From assembly GCF_013522925.1 (NCBI RefSeq), contig NZ_JAAMQU010000010.1, positions 181,110 through 245,109 on the forward strand: a stretch of 64,000 nucleotides of DNA, given 5' to 3'. The notes beneath the pieces are model-generated. The model saw only the letters and a list, made by a program, of their open reading frames with translations. It did not search any database and was not told the origin of the DNA. The position numbers and the translations under genes were made by a program. The stretch comes from Pseudomonas japonica. Its GTDB lineage: Bacteria; Pseudomonadota; Gammaproteobacteria; Pseudomonadales; Pseudomonadaceae. This document shows positions 17,179 through 25,963 of the stretch, one piece after another; the stretch's first letter is position 1; every line of letters starts with the position of its first letter.

Positions 17179-18068
17179 CACTCGCCTCCGCCGCCGAGTT
17201 TGCTGCCCCAGCCGAGCTTGGTGCGGCACACCTCGTAGTAGTTGTGATCCAGCGGGTGGATCAGGCGAAGCTTCTGCGGTTTCTTCTTCACCGTCACGGT
17301 GTCGCCCGGGGCGCAGGTAAAGTGGTTCTGCCCGTCACAGGACACCTGCGGGTAGATGGTCATGTCCTTGGCCACCACGATCTTCAGCTCGCTGTTGCCA
17401 TCCACCACGATGGGCCGGCCCGACAGTGTATGGGGATACATGGGCACGATCACGATGGCATCGAGCTTGGGGTGCATGATCGGGCCACCGGCCGACAGCG
17501 CATAGGCCGTGGAGCCGGTGGGGGTGGCCACGATCAGGCCGTCGGCCTTCTGGCTGCACACGAACTGGCCGTCGATATAGATCTCGAATTCGATCATCCG
17601 GGTGGATTTGCCGGGGTGAAGCACCACGTCGTTGAGGGCGTCTCCCTGGCCGATGGCCTCGCCATGGCGGCGCACTTCGGCCTCCAGCAGGAAGCGGCTT
17701 TCGACCAGGTAGTGCCCATCGAGCACCTCGGCTACCTTCACCTCAAGCTCGTCGGGGCGGATGTCGGTAAGGAAGCCAAGGCTGCCGCGGTTTACACCCA
17801 GCACCGGGATGTGGTGGCGGGCCAATGCCCGAGCCGCGCCCAGCAGGCTGCCGTCGCCGCCCACCACAATCACCAGGTCGCACACCTCACCCAGCATCTT
17901 GCGGGTAGAGGTTTGCAGGCCGTGCCCGGGGAGCACTTCGGCGATGGTATCTTCCAGGATCACGTGCAGGTGCCGTTCCACCAGAAACTTCTTCAGCCGG
18001 CGGATAGTGTCGAGCACCTGCGTGCTGCCCAGGCGGCCGATGATACCGATATTACGAAACTGCTCCAT
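17178..18068 (-). CDS. nadK: NAD kinase
   Basis: 296 residues; ATP + NAD+ to NADP+. The GGDGS motif is at VIVVGGDGSLLGAA, with the NE/D-type segment ALNDVVLHPG and the conserved glycine-rich TPTGSTAYALSAGGPI. Length matches the family. Start at MEQFRNIGIIG with a GGGAG ribosome site; it is first in a nadK-metallophosphatase-rhomboid transcription unit and divergent from the DUF1853 gene. Confidence 0.97.
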   Translation of the reverse strand: MEQFRNIGIIGRLGSTQVLDTIRRLKKFLVERHLHVILEDTIAEVLPGHGLQTSTRKMLGEVCDLVIVVGGDGSLLGAARALARHHIPVLGVNRGSLGFLTDIRPDELEVKVAEVLDGHYLVESRFLLEAEVRRHGEAIGQGDALNDVVLHPGKSTRMIEFEIYIDGQFVCSQKADGLIVATPTGSTAYALSAGGPIMHPKLDAIVIVPMYPHTLSGRPIVVDGNSELKIVVAKDMTIYPQVSCDGQNHFTCAPGDTVTVKKKPQKLRLIHPLDHNYYEVCRTKLGWGSKLGGGGE

Positions 18069-18188
18069 GGGGCTCCCGGTGGTCTGGTGGGGCAAAGCAG
18101 CGATTATGGGCCAAAGCGCCGGGCCAGACAAAAGCATACGGCCGAAGTTGCAAGGGATGAAAACCGCTCCAGCGTCTATGCTGCGCAA

Positions 18189-19127
18189 ATGAACCCTTTC
18201 GCCTCGCTTGTCGACCTTCCTCGCCTGCTGCACCGCCCTGCAGTGCGCGACCTTGCCTGGGTACTCACTTCGCCAGCCATGCTGAGCCAGGCGCCCTGGG
18301 CCCAGCGCCATCCGTTACAGGGCAGCGAGTGGGCCGACGCGCCGGAGCTGATGGCCCGCTGGCTACGGCTGCTCGACCGTGACGATACTGCTTTGAGCGA
18401 TTGGCTGGCTGTGAGTTCGAATCACCGCCTGGGCCTTTACTATGAACGTTTGTGGCAGTTCGCCCTGCGCGAGGCGCCGGGCGTGGAACTGCTGGCGGCC
18501 AACCTGCCCGTACGCGAGAGTGGCCATACCCTTGGGGAAATGGACGCCATCCTGCGGGACCATGAAGGGTTGCACCACGTTGAACTGGCCGTGAAGTTCT
18601 ATCTGGGCCGTGATGACACCAGCGGCGAGAACACCGCAGACTGGCTTGGCCCCGGCCGCGATGACCGCCTGGACCGCAAGCTGCTGCACCTGAGCAGCCA
18701 TCAGTTGCCGCTCTCGAACCAGCCGGCGGCCCGCCAACGGCTGGCGGCGCTCGGGCTATCGGCGCCGGAGCCCTGGCTGTGGCTGGGTGGTTACCTCTTC
18801 TACCCTTGGCATGCCCATGGCGAGCCACCGGCAGGCGCCAACCCGGAACATCTGCGCGGGGACTGGCTGCATCGCTGCCAATGGCCAGCGATGGCCGCCA
18901 ATGCCCACGGATACTGGCAACCCCTGCCCCGCGCCCGCTGGCTGGCACCGGCGCGGTGTCTTACGGCAGAGCTGTGGGACACCTTTACCTTACAGCACTG
19001 GCTGGATGAGCTCCCAGCCGATGCCCCCGCACAACTGCTCGTACGTATGGTGCCCCAGGGCGAATATGCCCACGAGGCCCAGCGGCTGTTTCTGGTCAGC
19101 GATGGCTGGCCAGCGCTGCGCGCCTGA
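18189..19127 (+). CDS. DUF1853 family protein
   Basis: 312 residues. Motifs of the family include LGLYYERLWQFAL, GEMDAILRD and HHVELAVKFYLG, which together resemble a PD-(D/E)XK-like pattern (E...D...E-x-K), plus GWLHRCQW-type aromatic blocks (DWLHRCQWPAM). A nuclease fold is plausible but unproven. Divergent from nadK, an arrangement common in Pseudomonas. Confidence 0.82.
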   Translation: MNPFASLVDLPRLLHRPAVRDLAWVLTSPAMLSQAPWAQRHPLQGSEWADAPELMARWLRLLDRDDTALSDWLAVSSNHRLGLYYERLWQFALREAPGVELLAANLPVRESGHTLGEMDAILRDHEGLHHVELAVKFYLGRDDTSGENTADWLGPGRDDRLDRKLLHLSSHQLPLSNQPAARQRLAALGLSAPEPWLWLGGYLFYPWHAHGEPPAGANPEHLRGDWLHRCQWPAMAANAHGYWQPLPRARWLAPARCLTAELWDTFTLQHWLDELPADAPAQLLVRMVPQGEYAHEAQRLFLVSDGWPALRA

Positions 19128-19153
19128 TCTGCCCCAGGCCGCGCCCTGCTCTA

Positions 19154-20428
19154 CTACCTGCGCAGCGCCAGGCAACATGCCACGCCCACCAGCCCCATCA
19201 ACACGCTATAACCCACCATCACCCATGGGCTCCAGGGCACCAGGGCCAGCAATGCCAGCGGCGTGAGGCTGGCCCACAGCGCATAGGCCAGGTTGTAGGT
19301 GAGGGAAATACCCGACACCCGCACCTCTGGCGGGAACAGCCCTACCATCACCGCCGGCACCACGCCCACCACGCCACTGCACAATCCCGCGACGGCGTAG
19401 GCCAGGCCCGGGCTGCCGAGGCCCAGCACCAAGGTGCCGTACAGCACGGTCGTACCCACGGGTAGCAGCACGCTGTACACCAGCAAGGCTCGCCAGGCGC
19501 CGATGCGATCCACCAGCAACCCTGCCAATAGGCAGCCGATATTCAACGCCACGATGCCCAAGGCGCTCAGCCCGAAGGTATCGGCAGGGCTCAAACCAAA
19601 GCGCTGCTGCATCAAGGTAGGCGTAAGCACCACGAGAATGACCACCGCCGTAGTCAATACGCAGGTCAGCACGACAGCTGGCAACAAGCTTGCCCGGTGC
19701 GCCTTCAATACCTTGGCCAGCGGTAGTGTGGTACCGGCGGCCTGCCGCTCGCGCATCGCCAGGAACACCGGGGTCTCGCTCAGCAGGCGGCGTAGCCACA
19801 CGCCGATGATGCCGAACAGCCCGCCCAGCAAAAACGGTAAGCGCCAGCCGTACTCAAGCATCTGCTCGGGGCTGAGTGTACGTGCCATGGCCGTGGCCAC
19901 CAGCGCACCCAGCAGGTAGCCAAAGGTCAGCCCTGCCTGGAGAAACCCCAGGGCATAGCCGCGCCGAGCCGGCGGCACATGCTCGGCCACGAACACCCAG
20001 GCACTGGGCACCTCACCCCCTACCGCTGCGCCTTGAAGCACCCGCAGTGCCAGCAGCGTAAGCGGGGCCCAGTAGCCGATCTGCGCATACACCGGGATCA
20101 CTCCGATGATCAGGCACGGCAGCGCCATCATCAGGATGCTGAGGCTGAACACACGCTTGCGCCCCAGCCGGTCGGCGTAGTGCGCCATGACCAGCCCGCC
20201 GAGGGGCCGCGCCAGGTAGCCCGTGGCGAAGATCCCGAAGCTTTGGAACAGCCTCAGCCACTCGGGCATTTCAGGCGGGAAAAATACCTTCGACAACGTG
20301 AGCGCGAAGAACACGAAGATGATGAAATCGTAGATCTCCAACGCGCCACCAAGCGCTGCCAGGCCAAGGGTTTTGTGGTCCGCTCGCGACAAGGAAGCGG
20401 GCCGATTCGCAACAGGGGCAATTTCCAT
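19154..20428 (-). CDS. MFS transporter of the metabolite:H+ symporter (MHS) family
   Basis: 424 residues, 12 predicted TM helices. Family motifs are GALEIYDFIIFVFFA in TM1, YLARPLGGLVMAHYADRLGRKR at the TM2-3 loop, and GAAVGGEVPSAWVFVAEH in TM4, as in ProP/KgtP/ShiA relatives. It probably imports an organic or amino acid with protons. It is divergent from a thioesterase gene across a promoter region with two strong palindromes. Substrate unknown. Confidence 0.88.
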   Translation of the reverse strand: MEIAPVANRPASLSRADHKTLGLAALGGALEIYDFIIFVFFALTLSKVFFPPEMPEWLRLFQSFGIFATGYLARPLGGLVMAHYADRLGRKRVFSLSILMMALPCLIIGVIPVYAQIGYWAPLTLLALRVLQGAAVGGEVPSAWVFVAEHVPPARRGYALGFLQAGLTFGYLLGALVATAMARTLSPEQMLEYGWRLPFLLGGLFGIIGVWLRRLLSETPVFLAMRERQAAGTTLPLAKVLKAHRASLLPAVVLTCVLTTAVVILVVLTPTLMQQRFGLSPADTFGLSALGIVALNIGCLLAGLLVDRIGAWRALLVYSVLLPVGTTVLYGTLVLGLGSPGLAYAVAGLCSGVVGVVPAVMVGLFPPEVRVSGISLTYNLAYALWASLTPLALLALVPWSPWVMVGYSVLMGLVGVACCLALRR

Positions 20429-20508
20429 AAAGGTCTCGATATGGGGCCACTTCCCTGTGGCGTTCGCTGAAGCGCCATGCGCAATAAGGCGCGCAGGATA
20501 ACAAACCG

Positions 20509-20549
20509 GCCGCCAATTGGCGGCTTGCTTAATATTTCGGCCGTAATAT
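20509..20549. promoter_or_regulatory. Two adjacent palindromes in a divergent promoter region
   Basis: A perfect 16-bp palindrome GCCGCCAATTGGCGGC (20509-20524) is followed 7 bp later by ATATTTCGGCCGTAATAT (20532-20549; 8 of 9 pairs match). They lie 35-75 bp upstream of the thioesterase start and about 80-120 bp upstream of the MHS transporter start. They look like regulator binding sites; no regulator gene is adjacent. Confidence 0.45.
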
Positions 20550-20583
20550 GATCAGCCCGAACCCCATCGCAAGGAACTGCCCC

Positions 20584-21120
20584 ATGACCGATCAAGCGCA
20601 CCAGGAAACGCTGGAGCAATGGCTCGCCCAAGCCCAGGCCGTGCAGGAGCGGCTAGGCGCGCCCGGCATCATCAGCCTCGCGCAGGCCAGCGCCTTGTCC
20701 CCGCAAGCCTTTTTCGAACGGATCGCCGCAGGAGAATTGCCTTCCCCGCCGATCGGTGAGCTGGTGGGGTTCGTGCCAATAGAATGGGGCGAAGGGCGGT
20801 TCGTGTTCCAAGGCACGCCCGAGGAGCGCCATTACAACCCGCTGGGCAGTGTGCATGGGGGCTATGCCGCTACCCTGCTGGATTCCTGCATGGGCTGTGC
20901 AATCCATACCCGGCTGCAGCAAGGCCAGGGCTACACCACCATGGAACTGCGGGTGAGCTACGTACGGGCGCTTACCGCCGCCACCGGGCCGGTGCGTGCC
21001 ATCGGCACTGTGGTGCACGTCGGCCGGTCGTCCGCGCTGGCCGAAGGGCGCATCGTGGATGTGCAAGGGAGGCTATATGCCACCGCCAGCACAACCTGCA
21101 TGATCCTTTCAGCCCGTTAA
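20584..21120 (+). CDS. PaaI-type hotdog-fold thioesterase
   Basis: 178 residues. Hotdog-fold core from about residue 75 on, with the PaaI signature YNPLGSVHGGYAATLLDSCMGCA (HGG and the helix-start Asp) and later VSYVRALTAATGPVRAIG. It likely hydrolyses aryl- or acyl-CoA thioesters in the cytoplasm. Start Met follows AAGGA by 8 nt; an in-frame Met 36 bp upstream overlaps the second palindrome and is less likely. Confidence 0.88.
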   Translation: MTDQAHQETLEQWLAQAQAVQERLGAPGIISLAQASALSPQAFFERIAAGELPSPPIGELVGFVPIEWGEGRFVFQGTPEERHYNPLGSVHGGYAATLLDSCMGCAIHTRLQQGQGYTTMELRVSYVRALTAATGPVRAIGTVVHVGRSSALAEGRIVDVQGRLYATASTTCMILSAR

Positions 21121-21338
21121 TTATTGTCAGCACCGGGTGGCGCATTTCAGCCCACCCGGCCACTTTTTTAAGCTTAAACGTCCAATATCGTTTGACATAT
21201 TTTACAGGCTTGGCAGACTTCCGCTCCGTGCCCACCGAGGCTTTCGCGCCCCGGCTACGTGCCAACAAAAATAAACAGCCATTCGCGGTGCCGCCTCCTG
21301 CCGGGTCGCGACACTGGCCGAACCCACGGAACGAACAC

Positions 21339-22787
21339 ATGCTGATCTGGTTTGTCGCGATCTACCTGCTTATCACCGTCGCTGTAGGCTTTTATGCATC
21401 CACCCGGGTCAAGAACTCAGGGGACTTCGCATCCGGGGGCCGCAGCATGTCGTTCCCCTTGGTGGTCGCGATGGTATTCGCCACCTGGTTCGGCTCCGAA
21501 GCCGTGCTCGGCATCCCTGCCGCGTTCCTGCAGGAAGGCTTCTCGGGCATCATCGAGGACCCCTTCGGTTCCTTCGGCTGCCTGATGCTGGTGGGCCTGG
21601 TGTTTGCCCGCCCGCTATACCGCCTGAACCTGATGACCATCGGTGACTTCTTCCGCAAGCGCTTCGGCCCTCAGGTCGAGCTGCTCACCAGCCTGGTCAT
21701 CATCGCCTCTTACCTGGGGTGGGTCGCGGCACAGCTGACCGCATTGGGCGTAGTGTTCAACGTGCTGTCCGACGGCGGCCTTACCATCACTCAAGGCATG
21801 CTGCTGGGCACCCTCATCGTTCTGCTGCACACCCTGTTCGGCGGTATGTGGTCGGTGGCCATGACCGACTTCCTGCAAATGATCATCATCGTGGCCGGCC
21901 TGTTCTACCTCGTGTGGCTGATCGGCGGCATGGCCGGCGGCCCGCAGGTGGTGATCAGCCACGCGGCGGCGGAAGGCAAGCTGCACTTCCTGCAAGGGAC
22001 CTCGCCCAAGGACATCGTCGCCTTCCTTGGCGCGGCCGTAACCATGATGTTTGGCTCTATCCCCCAGCAAGACGTGTATGCCCGCGTTATGTCGGCCAAG
22101 AACGAGACGGTGGCTTCCCGTGCCTCGATGACCGGTGCGTGCTTCTACCTGTGCTTCTGCATGCTGCCGATTTTCCTGATCTACTCGGCCAAGCTGATCG
22201 ACCCGGTCATGGTTGAACAACTGCTGGGCACCGATTCACAGCTGATACTGCCGCGGCTGATCCTTGAACGTACCCCGCTGTTCGCCCAGGTGATGTTCTT
22301 CGGCGCGGTGCTGTCGGCCATCATGTCCACCGCATCGGGCACCCTGCTTGCCCCGTCGGTGACCTTCACCGAAAACATCCTGCGCCCCCTGCTGCCGAAG
22401 ATGTGTGACAAACAGGCGCTGCTGACGATGCGCTGCAGCGTGTTGGCCATGACTGCCGCGACCATTACCTTCGCGCTGCATTCAGAATCCAGCATCTATG
22501 AAATGGTCGGCAACGCCTACAAGGTGACCCTGGTGGCTGCGGTGACGCCGCTGTTCTTCGGGCTGTTCTGGAAACGCGCCACCACCCAAGGGGCATTCCT
22601 GGCCATGTTCACCGGCGTGGCCGTGTGGGGCGGGCTTGAATATACGCAGCAGCCCGACGCCTTCTGGCCACCTCAGCTGGCCGGCCTGTTGTGCAGCGCG
22701 CTGGGCATGATCGTCGGCTCGCTGATGCCGCAGCTGTCGGCCAACCGTGGCGAGAAACTGGACTTCAACGCCGCCACCAGCAATTGA
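21339..22787 (+). CDS. Sodium:solute symporter (SSS family)
   Basis: 482 residues, about 13 TM helices. It opens directly in TM1 (MLIWFVAIYLLITVAVGFY) and has the SSS hallmarks DFASGGRSMSFPL, ATWFGSEAVLGIP, SYLGWVAAQLTALG and the conserved sodium-site region AVLSAIMSTASGTLLAPS. It probably imports an organic solute (amino acid, polyamine-derived or carboxylate) with Na+. The 218 bp upstream carry no other gene and probably its promoter. It is convergent with the PuuD-like gene, sharing a terminator. Confidence 0.9.
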   Translation: MLIWFVAIYLLITVAVGFYASTRVKNSGDFASGGRSMSFPLVVAMVFATWFGSEAVLGIPAAFLQEGFSGIIEDPFGSFGCLMLVGLVFARPLYRLNLMTIGDFFRKRFGPQVELLTSLVIIASYLGWVAAQLTALGVVFNVLSDGGLTITQGMLLGTLIVLLHTLFGGMWSVAMTDFLQMIIIVAGLFYLVWLIGGMAGGPQVVISHAAAEGKLHFLQGTSPKDIVAFLGAAVTMMFGSIPQQDVYARVMSAKNETVASRASMTGACFYLCFCMLPIFLIYSAKLIDPVMVEQLLGTDSQLILPRLILERTPLFAQVMFFGAVLSAIMSTASGTLLAPSVTFTENILRPLLPKMCDKQALLTMRCSVLAMTAATITFALHSESSIYEMVGNAYKVTLVAAVTPLFFGLFWKRATTQGAFLAMFTGVAVWGGLEYTQQPDAFWPPQLAGLLCSALGMIVGSLMPQLSANRGEKLDFNAATSN

Positions 22788-22832
22788 CCGCTACGCTCGA
22801 GCCCGCAATTGGCTCGAGCGTTACCCATAAAA

Positions 22833-22866
22833 AAACCGCTGGCAACGTTCAGGTTGCCAGCGGTTT
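22833..22866. terminator. Strong bidirectional Rho-independent terminator
   Basis: Perfect 14-bp arms AAACCGCTGGCAAC and GTTGCCAGCGGTTT with a 6-nt loop, A-tract before and T-rich tail after. It separates the convergent symporter and PuuD-like genes. Confidence 0.93.
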
Positions 22867-22885
22867 ATTTATTCAAGCCTGAAGT

Positions 22886-23695
22886 TTATTGCGCCTTGAA
22901 GCGGCGGCACGCCTCACCGAAGGCTTCGAACAGTTTCACCGACACCGGGTTTTGCGTGGCTTGCCATTCCGGGTGCCACTGCACGCCCAGCAGGAACGGT
23001 GAAATGGCCGGCGCGTGGAACGCCTCGATCACGCCGTCTGGTGCCTTGCCCAGCACTTCCAGCCCTTCGGCGAGGCGGTCGATGCCTTGGCCATGGAGGG
23101 AGTTCACGCGAATGTTCTCGCCACCCAGCGCCTCGGCCAGCCAGCTACCCGTGGCAACATTTACGCCATGGCTTTCCCCGTATTGGGCAGGAACAGGATC
23201 CTCCGGGTTTTCACGGTGATCCTGCACGCCCGGCACGGTGTACAGCTTCTGGTGTATATCGCCGCCCAGGGCGACGTTGATTTCCTGCATGCCACGGCAA
23301 ATGGCGAAGATTGGCAGGCCGCGGTCAAGCGCGGCGCGAATCAGCGGAATGTCGAAATTGTCACGGTCGCGGTCCTGGGTCTTCTCTGGGGTGAGGTTCT
23401 CCTGGCCGTACAGTGCGGGGTCGATGTTGGAGCCCGCGCCGGTGAGGTACACACCGTCGGCCATGTCCAGGTAGTGATCCAGGTCTTCGATGCCGCAGCA
23501 GGTCGGAATCAGCACCGGCACGCAGCCGGCGATGTCGACCAGAGGAGTGATGTACTTGTGAGTCATCACTTGATACAGGTGACCTTTACGCTCTTGCACG
23601 CCCATGGTCATGAGGACGACCGGTTTAGACCGGCTTTTTGTAGTTACGCTTTTCACGAAGCACCGCCGAGGCTGGTCAGTTGTAAAACATTTCAA
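22886..23695 (-). CDS. puuD: Gamma-glutamyl-gamma-aminobutyrate hydrolase-like class I glutamine amidotransferase
   Basis: 269 residues. Class I GATase/peptidase C26 fold with nucleophile Cys in AICRGMQEIN and catalytic His/Glu in GVQWHPEWQA. The SHGVNV and HGQGIDRL motifs are typical of PuuD, which releases GABA from gamma-Glu-GABA in putrescine breakdown. No other puu genes are nearby, so the precise substrate is less certain. The start used is ATG; a GTG 39 bp downstream (VKSVTT) is an alternative and would give a more typical N-terminus. Confidence 0.85.
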   Translation of the reverse strand: MKCFTTDQPRRCFVKSVTTKSRSKPVVLMTMGVQERKGHLYQVMTHKYITPLVDIAGCVPVLIPTCCGIEDLDHYLDMADGVYLTGAGSNIDPALYGQENLTPEKTQDRDRDNFDIPLIRAALDRGLPIFAICRGMQEINVALGGDIHQKLYTVPGVQDHRENPEDPVPAQYGESHGVNVATGSWLAEALGGENIRVNSLHGQGIDRLAEGLEVLGKAPDGVIEAFHAPAISPFLLGVQWHPEWQATQNPVSVKLFEAFGEACRRFKAQ

Positions 23696-23819
23696 TCATC
23701 TCGCTTCAAGGATGGCCGGATACAGGGCGCATCCGAAGAAGGGGGGCGATTAATGTCAAACATAATAGACGATTGCCCCTGCAGGCGGCAACTCGGCCTC
23801 GGCAAGCGGTAGGTGCTGG

Positions 23820-25151
23820 CTACTCGCCCCCTGCAACGGCGCCCAGTGGCAAGCGCAAGTCCACCTGCAGGCCGTCGGGCATCGGGTGGAAATCCAGCTG
23901 GCCCTGGCAGCGCTGAACGATGGCCTGCACGATCGCCAGACCCAGGCCGCATCCCTGGCTATGGCTGGAGCGCCAGAAGCGTTCGGTCAGGTGTGCCAGT
24001 TCGCTTTCCTTTATACCGGGGCCACGGTCCCGCACCCGGAACAGTGCATGCTCACCTTCACGGCACACGTCCAACTGCACCGGCCGCTCGCTGCCCCCGT
24101 GGCGCAAGGCGTTGTCGAGCAGGTTGCGCAGGGCCGCTACGGCGAGCGTGAGCGGCACACCGAGCGGCACTTGAGCAGTACCGTCCTCGACGTCCGTTTC
24201 GATCCGCCGGGCATCGCCGGTCGTATCATTGATCGCCAGCCTGGCCACGTCCGCAACGGCGCAGCCTCGGTTTTCCTCAAAGGCCAGCCGCCCTTCTACC
24301 CGTGCCAGCAGCAACAGTTGATCCAGCGTACGGTGCAAGCGGTCAGCGCCCTCTTCTGCATTGGCCAGCGCAGCTTCCCGTGCCGCGCCGTCAGTCATGC
24401 GGGCGACCTGCAAGTGGGTTTTGACGGCGGTCAGCGGGCTGCGCAGCTCGTGCGCCGCGTCGTCGGTGAGCCGCCGCTCCCGCTCGATCGCTTGGCCAAT
24501 ACGTACGAACAGCTGGTTCTGAGTCTCTACCAAGGGCCGCAACTCGGCGGGCAATGGTCGCACCAGCAGGGGCTCCAAGGCATCAGGGTTGCGCCGGGTA
24601 AGGGCATCGCGAATACGGTTGAGCGGCGCAAGGCCCTGGCCCACGCCAAGCCAAAGCACCCCCAGGCTCCCCAGCAAAGCCACCAATACCGGAACGGAGG
24701 CTGCCAGCAGCACCGACTGGTTCAGTGCCTCGCGTTCCTGCTGGCGATCGGCCGTGGTGATGCGCACGTCACCGTGGCTGAGGGTAAAGCTGCGCCAATG
24801 CTCGCCATCTATAACCTGATCATGAAAACCACCACCCTCCTCCCCCAGCTCAGCCTCGACACCCTGATGGCTGGTGGCGAGAATTTCCCCGCGCAGCGAA
24901 CTCACCTTGCACGCCATGCCGTCGGGAATGCTGGACTGGTCCGCGCTGATGCGCTCGCCGTCCTGGGCCCGCAGCGGCTGCGGGAGTTGCTGCACCAGGC
25001 CGGCCACCATCCGCGCCGACGCCACCAGGCGCTGGTCGAGTGAAAACATCATCTGCCCGCGCAGGTCGCGGAACATCCAGGCCGCCGCCAAGGCCCAGAT
25101 CAGCACGAACGCGCCGCCCAGGATCAACATCAGCCGTACGCGCAAGCTCAT
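23820..25151 (-). CDS. Two-component sensor histidine kinase (QseC/PmrB-like)
   Basis: 443 residues. TM1 (about 10-28), a periplasmic sensor region (about 30-155), TM2 (about 157-178), a HAMP-like linker, the H-box AHELRSPLTAVKTHL, N-box LRNLLDNALRHG, and ATPase G-boxes RDRGPGI and CGLGLAIV. Its ATG overlaps the stop of the response regulator (ATGA), so the two are one operon. Signal unknown; this QseC/PmrB/TctE-like group often senses metals, pH or organic acids. Confidence 0.92.
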   Translation of the reverse strand: MSLRVRLMLILGGAFVLIWALAAAWMFRDLRGQMMFSLDQRLVASARMVAGLVQQLPQPLRAQDGERISADQSSIPDGMACKVSSLRGEILATSHQGVEAELGEEGGGFHDQVIDGEHWRSFTLSHGDVRITTADRQQEREALNQSVLLAASVPVLVALLGSLGVLWLGVGQGLAPLNRIRDALTRRNPDALEPLLVRPLPAELRPLVETQNQLFVRIGQAIERERRLTDDAAHELRSPLTAVKTHLQVARMTDGAAREAALANAEEGADRLHRTLDQLLLLARVEGRLAFEENRGCAVADVARLAINDTTGDARRIETDVEDGTAQVPLGVPLTLAVAALRNLLDNALRHGGSERPVQLDVCREGEHALFRVRDRGPGIKESELAHLTERFWRSSHSQGCGLGLAIVQAIVQRCQGQLDFHPMPDGLQVDLRLPLGAVAGGE

Positions 25152-25831
25152 GGTTGCACCTGCCCGGAGGTAGCGGCCGGGCCAAGCCGGTAGCCAAGGC
25201 CGCGCACGGTTTCCACGATACTGTTGCCCAGCTTTCGCCGCAGGTAATGGATGTGCACATTGAGCGCGTTGCTTTCCACTTCGTCGCCGAAACCATACAC
25301 ACTGTCCTTGAGTTGCTCGGCACTGAGCACCCGCCCCTTGTGCTGCAACAGCGCCTGAAGCAACGCCTGCTCGCGGCGGGAAAGGTCGACCGGCTGGCCA
25401 TCGAGCCAGGTTTGGCAACTGCTGGGATCGTGGCACAGCGCGCCATGCTCGATGCGATTGACGGTTCGGCCGGCCATGCGCCGCAGCAGCGTGTGCAGCC
25501 GGGCGCTCAGCTCGCGCAGGTCAAAGGGTTTCACCAGGTAATCATCAGCACCTGCCTCCAGCCCGGCCACGCGGTCGGTTACCGCGTCGCGGGCCGTCAG
25601 CACCAATACCGGAAGAGCCTGGCCCTGCTGGCGCAGGCGCTTGAGCAGCTTCAGGCCGTCTTCATCGGGGAGGCCGAGGTCCAGCACCATCACATCGAAC
25701 TGCGCCGCCTTGAGCAGGGCTTCGGCAGCGCTGGCGGTGGCGACCCGATCCACCACTGCGCCCTGGGCTGTGAGCCCGGCAACGATGCCACTGGCAATCA
25801 GGTCGTGGTCTTCACAAATCAATACGTGCAT
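25148..25831 (-). CDS. OmpR-family response regulator (QseB/PmrA-like)
   Basis: 227 residues. Receiver domain (1-115) with acidic pair ED near residue 7, phospho-acceptor Asp in DVMVLDLGLPDEDG and Lys in DDYLVKPFD. Winged-helix DNA-binding domain (about 130-220) with VESNALNVHIHYLRRKLG. It is upstream of and overlapping its sensor kinase. OmpR-type regulators bind tandem direct repeats of about 11-bp period; two such sites lie just upstream. Confidence 0.93.
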   Translation of the reverse strand: MHVLICEDHDLIASGIVAGLTAQGAVVDRVATASAAEALLKAAQFDVMVLDLGLPDEDGLKLLKRLRQQGQALPVLVLTARDAVTDRVAGLEAGADDYLVKPFDLRELSARLHTLLRRMAGRTVNRIEHGALCHDPSSCQTWLDGQPVDLSRREQALLQALLQHKGRVLSAEQLKDSVYGFGDEVESNALNVHIHYLRRKLGNSIVETVRGLGYRLGPAATSGQVQP

Positions 25832-25871
25832 GGGGTTAACCTTTTGACAGGCGGCCAGATTACCTCGCGGC

Positions 25872-25920
25872 CATTAAGCCTGCATTAGCCGCCCGGCGCC
25901 GCGTTTAACCGCCGTTTAAC
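25872..25920. promoter_or_regulatory. Two tandem direct repeats of 11-bp period, candidate response-regulator boxes
   Basis: CATTA at 25872 and 25883, and GTTTAAC at 25903 and 25914; each pair has a centre-to-centre spacing of 11 bp, one helical turn. They lie in the 132-bp region between the response regulator and the divergent thioredoxin-like gene. This arrangement is what OmpR/PhoB-type regulators bind, so autoregulation and control of the divergent gene are likely. Confidence 0.55.
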
Positions 25921-25963
25921 CGGCCGCGTTCAGGGTGCGCGCTGAACCTTGCTGGAGTGCGTC

